DNA from: Nocardia abscessus
GTDB lineage: Bacteria > Actinomycetota > Actinomycetes > Mycobacteriales > Mycobacteriaceae
Direction of reading: 5' to 3'
Assembly: GCF_015477775.1 (NCBI RefSeq)
Contig: NZ_JADLQO010000020.1
Coordinates: 62,001-126,000, forward strand
DNA: 64,000 bases
A model generated the notes under the pieces. It was given only the letters and a program-made list of their open reading frames with translations. It had not been told where the DNA came from and searched no databases. A program made the translations under genes and the position numbers. Numbering within the stretch: position 1 is the stretch's first letter; every line of letters begins with the position of its first letter. Shown piece after piece: positions 9,001 through 18,000 of this stretch.

Positions 9001-12000
9001 CCGCGCCGAACGACCGGCAGCGGCCGTCGGTGGAGGCCCAGCGGCCGTAACCGAGCAGCAGGTACTTGCCCGGGTGGATCGACACGTTCACCCCGCCCGC
9101 CAGCGCGTAGGCCGACTCGCCGCGGCGCAGGCTCTCACAGGCCAGATGCAGCGCGGTCAGCGACGCCGAGCACGCCGTGTCCACCGCGAGACTGGGGCCG
9201 TTGAAGCCGAAGTGGTACGAAACCCGGTTCGCCACCGCGAAATATCCCGAGATCGGCACGCCGACGAACGCCTGGTACTCGGCGTAACCCACCCCGGCGA
9301 AGACACCGGCATCGGGCAGACCACGCGCCGCGGCGCTGCGACGCACCCGATCCGGCGAGTAGCCCGCGTCTTCCAATGCCGCCCAGGACGTTTCCAGGAA
9401 CAGTCGTTGCTGCGGATCCATCTCCTCGGCGTCCTTGGGGGTGATGCCGAAGAAGCGGGCGTCGAATTTGTCCACGTCATCGAGGAACCCACCCCAGCGC
9501 GCGTAGGTGGTGCCCGGTTCGTCGGGGTCCTCGGAAAGGTATTCGCGGTGATCCCAGCGTTGCGGCGGGACCTCCACGATGCAGTCGCGGCCCGCGACCA
9601 GGTTGGCCCAGAATTCCTCGACATCACCCGCCATCGGGAACTTGCCCGCCATGCCGATGACCGCGATGTCCTCGGAATCGTCCGCGTTGCCGGGGGTGGA
9701 CTCGCGCCCGGCGTGATCGAGGGCGCCCGTGTGCGCCGCCTCGGAGGGGTGGCCGGTCGCGGCGTTGGTGGGTGACGTGGCCGCGGGCGTCGTTTCGGTA
9801 ACACTGCTGGGTGCGATCGCGGCGGGTGTCGCGTCGGCGGCGTTGCTGGGCGATGTCGCTGCGGGCGTCGTGTCGGCGACGGTGCTGAGCGCGATCGCGT
9901 CGGCGTTGCTGGGCGGCGTGGCCGCGGGCGCCGTATCGGCGACATTGCTGGGTGCGATCGCGGCGGGTGTCGCGTCGGTGGCGTCGCTGGGCGGCGTGGT
10001 CGTGAGCGTCGCGTCGGCGGTGAGCACGGCCAAGCGCGGCGCGTGCTCGTCGGCGAGATAGCCCGCGATGTCGCGGACGGTCTGGTATTCGAAGAACAGC
10101 GTGCTCGGGAGCGTGCCGAAATCGGTTTCCAGCCGGTCGTTCATCTTGCTGATCAGCACCGAGTCGATGCCGTAGTCCTGCAGCGGGATACGGGTGCGGA
10201 TCCGTTGCGGGTCGAGTCGGCAGTACTCGGCGAGCAGACCTTTGAGGTAGCTCTCGGCGGCCTGGCGCCACGGTGCGGATCCCGGCGATACGGGCCCGGC
10301 GTCAGGCGTCACGGGCCCGCGAGCCTCGTGGTCGGCAGCGTCGCGGAGCCTGTTGTCACCTTCGGCCGCAGCCGCCGTCCGGGCCGCGGGTACCGCCGCG
10401 TCTTCGGCCGCCCGTCGTCGCGCCGAAGCGCCGTCGACTGGCCCCAACTCAGGCACAACGGGTGCCGCTACGTCGACGGTGCCGGCCGCGCGCAGCGCTT
10501 GCGGTACCTCGTCGGTCGATGGCGCCGCAGCGCGTAGCGTGGCGGTGACTCTTTGCGGCTCAGCGGCTCTTTGCGGATCAGCGGCGCCCCAAGGTTCGGC
10601 GACGCCCCGAGAGGCCGCGACGCCCTGGAAGTCGGCGACGCCTCGAGAGGCCGCGACATCCCGAGAGGCCGCCACGCCCTGAGAGTCGGCGACTCGCGCC
10701 GGTTCGGAGATATCTTGCAAGCGCCCGGCGTCAACTGCGTGCGTGGACGAAGGAGCATCACTCACGTCCGGTGCCCAGCACCTTTCACGGTCGAACTCAT
10801 AGCCGGGCAGGTGAATACGGCGCGCGCCCGGGTCGCTCCAGCCCGCGTATTCGACGTGCCCACCCGCGACCCACTGCCGCGCCGCCGCTACCGGGTCGTC
10901 CAGCGCGATCGCTCCGGCCCGGTCCGTGGTCGCGGTGTCGATCGTTCCGGTGAAGACACCGGACGGACGATCACCTTCGGCGAAAGCGGCCAGCCGCGCC
11001 GCGATCGCGTCCACCGAATCTCCGACGACGGCGAGGCGATGCTCGAATCCGCCGCGCCCCATCGCCAGCGTGCGCGCGATGTCCGCGGGCACCAGCTCGG
11101 GATGCGCCGTGAGATGTCTGCGCAGCGACCGTGCCATCCGGTTCAGGCTCGTAGCGGTGCGGGCCGAGAGCACGACGAGCTGCGGGCCGCCGGGTACCTC
11201 GCGCCGGGCCGTACTCGGCTCAGGCGCGCTGTCGACCACCAGGTGCGCGTTCGTGCCGCTGAACCCGAACGAGCTGATCGCGGCCCGGTGCGGGGAACCG
11301 GTCCACGGGCGCAGTTCGGTGTTGACGAAGAACGGCGACTCGTCCAACCCGAGCAGTGGGTTCACGGCCGCCACATGCAGCGAGGGCGGCAGCTGTCCGG
11401 CGCGCATGGCCAGCAGGACCTTGAACAGGCTCGCCATGCCCGCGGCGTGCGAGGCGTGCCCGATGTTCGATTTCACCGACCCCACCGGGACGGTGCGGAT
11501 CGCGCCGGTGTAGTGCCGGAAGGCGGCGGTGAGCGCCTCGATCTCGATCGGATCGCCCAAACGTGTTCCGGTGCCGTGGGTTTCGACGTAGCCGATGGTG
11601 GACGGATCGATCCCGCCGTCGCGATACACCGCCAGTTCCAGTTCGGTCTGTGCCCGGACGCTCGGTGCGGTGATGCCGTTGGTGCGGCCGTCGTGGTTGA
11701 TCCCGATCCCGCGGATCACACCGTGGATGGGGTCGCCGTCGCGTTGCGCGGCGGCCAGCGGTTTGAGCACCACCACGCCCACGCCCTCGGCGATCACGAA
11801 ACCGTCGGCGTCGTCGGCGAAGCTCGCGCACCGGCCCCGCGCCGACAGCATGCCCATCGAGGAGGCGAGCAGGTGGTATTCGGGCGTCACGAACACCGCG
11901 ACCCCGCCCGCCAGCGCGAGTTCCGACTCGCCCGAGGCGAGGCTGCGGCAGGCTTGGTGCAGCGCGACCAGCGCCGAGGAGCAGGCGGTGTCCAGCCCGA

Positions 12001-15000
12001 GACATGGGCCGGTGAGATCCAGGTGATAGGCCACCCGAGCGGGCAGGATGGCCGGGCTGTTGCCGGTGAACATGTGGTGGGAACCGGCCGTTCCGCGACT
12101 GCGCAGGAGGTTGGCGTAATCCGATCCCGGAGACCCGGCGAACACCCCACATCGGCTGCGCCGCAACGACTTCGGATCGATAGCGGCGTCTTCCAACGCG
12201 AGCCAGCTGTGTTCGAGGAACAACCGCTGCTGCGGGTCCATGTAGTCGGCTTCGGCGGGCACCAGGTCGAAGAACGCCGGATCGAAATCCGCTACGCCGT
12301 CGAGGAATCCGCCCCACTTGGAGTAGGTCTTTCCTGGTGTCGCCGGTCCCTGCCGGAAGTGCTCGGCGATCGGCCAGCGTGACACGGGTACCTCGGTCAC
12401 GGTGTCGCGCCCGGCGGCGAGATTGCTCCAGAACTGGTCGAGATTCGCCGCGCCCGGGAACTGCCCGGACATGCCGATGATGGCGATGTCCATTGATGTC
12501 GGCCTCTCGCTGGGCCGCGCGGCCTGCGCAGCGACGGTTCGGGTGCCGGGCGTCGACGCGCCCGGGACGGGAGATGTTCGAGCGGGTACTCGTGCCGACG
12601 CCGCGCTTGTCGCCACGGCGCCGTCTTCGGCCATGCGAGCGCTGAGCAGCCGCACCGACGGATGGTCGAACACCACCGTGGGGCGCAGCGCCAAGCCGTA
12701 GCGAGCGTTGACCCGGTCGATGATCTTCACCGCGAGAATGGAATCGACCCCGTACTCCGACAGCGGCAATTCCGCGCGCACTTCGCTGCGCGCCACGCCG
12801 AGTCCGTCGGCGACGATGGCGACTAGCTCGGCCTCCAGCGCCGGGGCACTGCCGGGCTGCGCGGGTGCGCTCACCGCGGCGAGGCGTTCGGCGGCGACTG
12901 CGCGTCCGGACTGGGTGCCGGCGGCTGGTTCAGCGGGCACCGCAGGATGGGGTTGTGTATCGGCGGCGCGCTCTGCGGCCACCACAGGGTGCAGCTGCGC
13001 GATGGCGGCTGGCTCCGTGGCCACCGTGCGCTGTGTATCGGCGGGTGGCTCCGCGGCCACCGTAGGCCGGAGCTGCGTAGCGGCGGGCGCGGTGGCGCTG
13101 ACCGCCGCGAGCAGCCGGAAACTCGGCTCCCCGTCCGCGGACAGACCGGGACCCCACGAACGGACTCCGGAGAATCCCGCCGCGGTCATCGCCGCCTGCC
13201 ATTGTGGTTCGGACAGCAACGGGGAGTGCGGGATACGCGCCTCGGGATCGCGGTAGGCGTGCCAGCCCTCCAACAGCCCGAACGTCAGCGCGAGGACCTC
13301 GAGGTCGGTGGTCGCCTCGGTGAACGCGAGCACACCACCGGGCGCCAGTAGCCGCCGGACGTTGCGCAGAGTCAGGTCGATCGAGCGCGTCGCGTGCAGA
13401 ACGTTGGCGCAGAGCACCAGGTCGGCCTCATTCGCGGGGAATCCCTGCGCGACCGGGTCGGTCTCGATGTCCAGCACCGCGAAACGCAGGTTCTCGCGCG
13501 TGCCGAAGGTGCGCCGTCCGTGCGCGAGGAAACTGGGCGAGACGTCGGTGTAGTGATAGTCGAACGCGATCCCGCTCGCGGCGAGCGCCTCGAGTACGGC
13601 GTGCGTGGAACCGCCGGTCCCCGCGCCGACTTCGACGATCCGCAGCGGTCGCGTGTCGCTGTGCCGCTGGGCGAGTGCCGACACCAGTGCGGCGAGCAGC
13701 CCGTTGGTGAAGTCGTAGGCGGCGTTGCCGTGATAGATCGCGCCCACCAATCCGAGGTCGCCGCCTGGGAACAGCACCTCCGTCGCGGACAGCTCCCCGC
13801 GCAGCACGCGCGGATACGCGGCCAGGCAGGCGTCCAGCAACGCCACGTACGGAGCGGTCTCCGGGAAGCGGGCGAGCAGGTCGGCGCGCATCCCGCTCGT
13901 GCCGGGGGGCGGGCCGGGGACCACGATCCGGTCGTCCTGCCACCGCACCAGCCCGTGGCGCCGCAGGATGTCCAGACAGCTGGTGCGCAGCCGGTCGAAT
14001 TCCGGCCGCACACCCAGGCGCGTGTCCAGCGACTCCGCGGTCCACTCCCCCGCGGTGAGTCCCATTCCGGCCAGGGTGGCGAACAGCAGCATCGCCGCGT
14101 AGCGACCGAGTTCGGCCTTGCCGGGCTCCACGACGCCGGTGGGCTGGACGGACGCCTCGAAACGCTCCACCGCGGCGTCGAATCCCGCGCGCGGCGGTGC
14201 GATGATCCAGTAGCCGGTGCGCTCGAAGGGATACCCGGGCAACGGGACGCGACGCCGCGGACCGCCGCGTGCGCGCCAATCGACTTCGGCGCCCGCGACC
14301 CACTGGCGGGCGATTTCCTCTTCGCTGTGCGCCGGAGCGAACAGCGGTGGTCGGGCCTGCGCGTCGACGGCGCCGGTGACCACGGGGCCGAGCTGGTCGG
14401 TGCGGAACTGATCGAGTGCTTCGGCCACCTCGACCGGCGTGGACGCGACCACCGCCAGCCGGTGCGCCAGCGCGGGCCTGCCCACCTGCAAGGTGCGCAC
14501 GGCGTCGGTGAAATCCGCGGGATCGAGCGCGCGGAAATGCCGCGCCATGATTTCGGCGTAGCGGTGCAGCCGCTCCGGTGTGCGCGCCGAGAGCACGAAG
14601 ATCCCCGGCCCACCCGTCGCGGCAGGGCGGGCCCGGTCGTCGACGAATTCGGCGAGCACGACATGAGCGTTGGCGCCGCCCGCGCCGAACGCGCTGATGC
14701 CCGCGTGCCGCGCCACCGCGACGCCGTCGACGGTGCGGCGCGGCCACTGCTCCAGTTCCCGTGGCAGGTGGAACGGTACCGAGTTGAACGCGATGGCCGG
14801 ATTGACCTGTGCCGCGTGCAACGTCGGCGCGATCCGGCCGTGTCGCATCTGCAGCAGCACCCGAGTCAGGCCCGCGACGCCTGCCGCTGCTTCCAGGTGA
14901 CCGATGTTCGACTTCGTCGACCCGAGTGCGCGGGACCGGCCCGTACCGGTGGACCGGCCGAAAGCCGCGGCCAGACCGGCTATTTCGATCGGATCGCCGA

Positions 15001-18000
15001 GCGGGGTGCCGGTGCCGTGCGCTTCGAGGTAGTCGATCGTGCCGGGATCGACCCCCGCCGCGCGCAGGGCCGCGCTGATCACCTCGGCTTGCGCGCCGGG
15101 ATGGGGCACGCTGTAGCCGGAGGTCTGCCCGCCGTGGTTGACCGCGCTGCCCAGGATCAGGCCGTGGATGGTGTCGCCGTCGGCGCGGGCGGCCGACAGC
15201 GGCTTCAGGTACAGCGCGCCGACGCCTTCGCCGGGCACGTAGCCGTCGGCGGCGGCGGCGAACGGCCGGCACCGGCCGCTATCGGACATCATGCCCAGGC
15301 TGTGCAACAGCAGGAATTTGTCCTCGTGCAGCAGCAGGTTCACCCCGCCCACGATCGCGGCGTCGCATTCGCCGTCGAGCAGGCTGCGCCGCGCCAGATG
15401 CAGCGCGGTCAGCGACGCCGAGCACGCGGTGTCCACGGTGAGACTCGGCCCGCGCAGACCGAGTGTGTAGGAGGTGCGGTTGGCGATGGACGACGGAATC
15501 GAGGCCACCGCGACCGGATCGCCGTCGCGAGTGGCCGCGACGCCGAGCAGGCGGTAGTCGCTCCAAGTCGCGCCGACGAACACGCCGACGCGGCGATCCC
15601 GCACGGCCGGGTCGCTGTGGTGGTAGCCGGCGTGTTCCAGCGCCGCGTACGCCTGTTGCAGGAACAACCGCTCCTGCGGATCCAGCAACGGCGCCTGGAC
15701 CGGCGGAATCCGGAAGAACTGCGGGTCGAAACCGGCCACGTCGCGCAGGAATCCGCCGACCATCGGGGGTGCGTCGGGGCTGCCCTGGACGGCGGTCAGC
15801 CACCAGCGTTCGGCGGGAACCGGGCCGACCGCGTCGTGTCCGTCCCGCAGGTTGCGCCAGAACTCCTCGATGTCCTCGGCGTCCGGGTAGCGGCCGCTGA
15901 TTCCGACGATCGCGATCGGCTCCTCGCCGCCGACCGCCGCATGGGGCTCGTTCCCTGTTCCGGGGGCAGGCACCGGCGCGCTGACCGGTGCGACCGCTGG
16001 TTGTAGTCGTGCCCGCAGGGTTTCCGGCTCGCCCCAGACCGCGGCGAGTTGTGCACGAGTCAGCGTCGCGCAGGACAACAGCAGGTCGAGTCCGGTCGCG
16101 GTGGGCAGCAGTCCGGCACCGGCCCGCCGCAGCGCGGTGATCTGCTCGGCGGGCGGAAGCATCCCGCCCTCGGCCCACAGCGGCCAGTTGACGCTGATCG
16201 TCCGGTGTCCGGCGCGGTCGCGCTGTTCGGCGAAGACGTCCAGATAGCGGTTGGCCGCCGCGTAGTCCGCTTGCCCAGGGTTGCCGAGCACCGCGGAGAC
16301 CGACGAGAACAACACGGTCAAGCGGACCTCCGGCAATACTCGGATCAGGTGCCCGATGCCGTAGACCTTCGGTGCCAGAACGGATCTCGCGTCCTCGCGG
16401 CCGGACCCCGACAACAGTCCGTCGCGCAACTGTCCCGCACCGTGGTAGAGCACGTCGACCGGCCCGAAGGTGGCGTGAGCGATCGCGGCGACGCGTTCGG
16501 CGTCCGCGGCGACCGACACGTCGGCGCGCACGTGCACAGCTTCCGCGCCGAGGTCGTTGAGCTCGGCGAGCAGACCGGCGGCCGCCGCGTCGAGCGGGCG
16601 GCGCGACACCAGGACCAGCCGGGCCCCGTACTCGGTGGCGAGGCGGCGCGCCAGATGCCGGGCGATACCGCCGAATCCGCCGGTGACGACGACCACCGCG
16701 CCTGGGCGCAGCACCGGGTCGCCGGAACCGGCCACGGATTCCGTGAGCACACGCGGCCTGCGGACCTCGCGTCGTCCGGCGCGGTAGCGGACCTCGGTGT
16801 CGGGATCGCGTTCGTCGATGCCCAGTTCGGTGGCCACGATGTCGCTCATCATCGTGGCGGGGTCGCGCTGGACGGCCTTCAGCAGCGGTAGTGGCTGCTC
16901 GAGCCGTAGCGTGCGCGCGAAACCGCCCAGCAGAGCGCCACTCGATTCCCCCGAGGGGGTCGCGGGCGTAAGGGCGAGCACGCGGCGCACCGGCGGCTCG
17001 GACGTCCCGGCGGTCGCACGCACCAGATCGCGCAGCGGCAGGTACACCCGCTCGATCAGCGCTTGCGGGTCGTCGTCCGTCACGGCTTCCGGCCACAGAT
17101 ACACCGCCGCGTCGAAGCGCAGCCGCCGGGCCGTCAGCTGTGCGACCAGCAGGTCCATGTGCTGTGCGTCCGCTGGATGGATGGCAAAAGTGTCTGCGCT
17201 GGAGTCGAATTCACTACCGGGCCGCACGTGGACGACCGTGGTGGTGGAGCTGTGCGGGTAGGGGTGGTCGGCGGTGTCGAAGACGAGCAGCGCGGTCGGT
17301 TCGCGCTGCGGGTGCGTGGTGGTGTCGGTTTCCCAGTCGAACCCGAAGGTGACCAGGTCGTCTTCCGTGGCGACGACAGGTTCCGGCGCGACCGGGTCGG
17401 TTGTTCTCCGGTCTGTGCCTGCATCCCTGGTGGACGCGGCTGTGTGCTCGCCCGCGTCGAGCACCGTCGGCTCCGCAGTGGATTCGAGATCCGGGCGGGC
17501 AGGCTCCACGCCCGTAGTGCCTGCCGGACGGTAGTTCGCGCCTGCTGTGTCGGCGAGGTGTCCGGCGAGCGCTTCGATGGTCTGGTACTCGAACAACAGC
17601 GTCGGGTAGAGCGGCTCACCTACCCGTGCCTCCAGTTCGGCGGTCAGCCGCAGCAGGCGACCGGAATCCAGGCCGAGCTCGTAGAACCCCACGTCTGTCG
17701 CGATACCGGCGGGATCAGCGCCGAGCTCGGCGGCGACGAGAGCCGCGAGGTCGGCGCTGATCACGGCACGCGGGTCGTTGGCCGGAGCCGAAATAGGGTC
17801 GGTGGCAGGCCGCTGCGCAGGCTGCCGGGGAGCATCCGAGCCGGGCTGGGCCAGCAATCGTTGAATGTCCGCGCTGCCGCGCACGCGCTTGGACGTCAGC
17901 CGATACCGCGCGACCGGTGATCCGTCGGGGTCGTAGAGCGCCACGTCGGCTTCGAGCAGGTCCGCGCCGTGGCCGCCGTGGACCGTGGCTCGCACGTACA

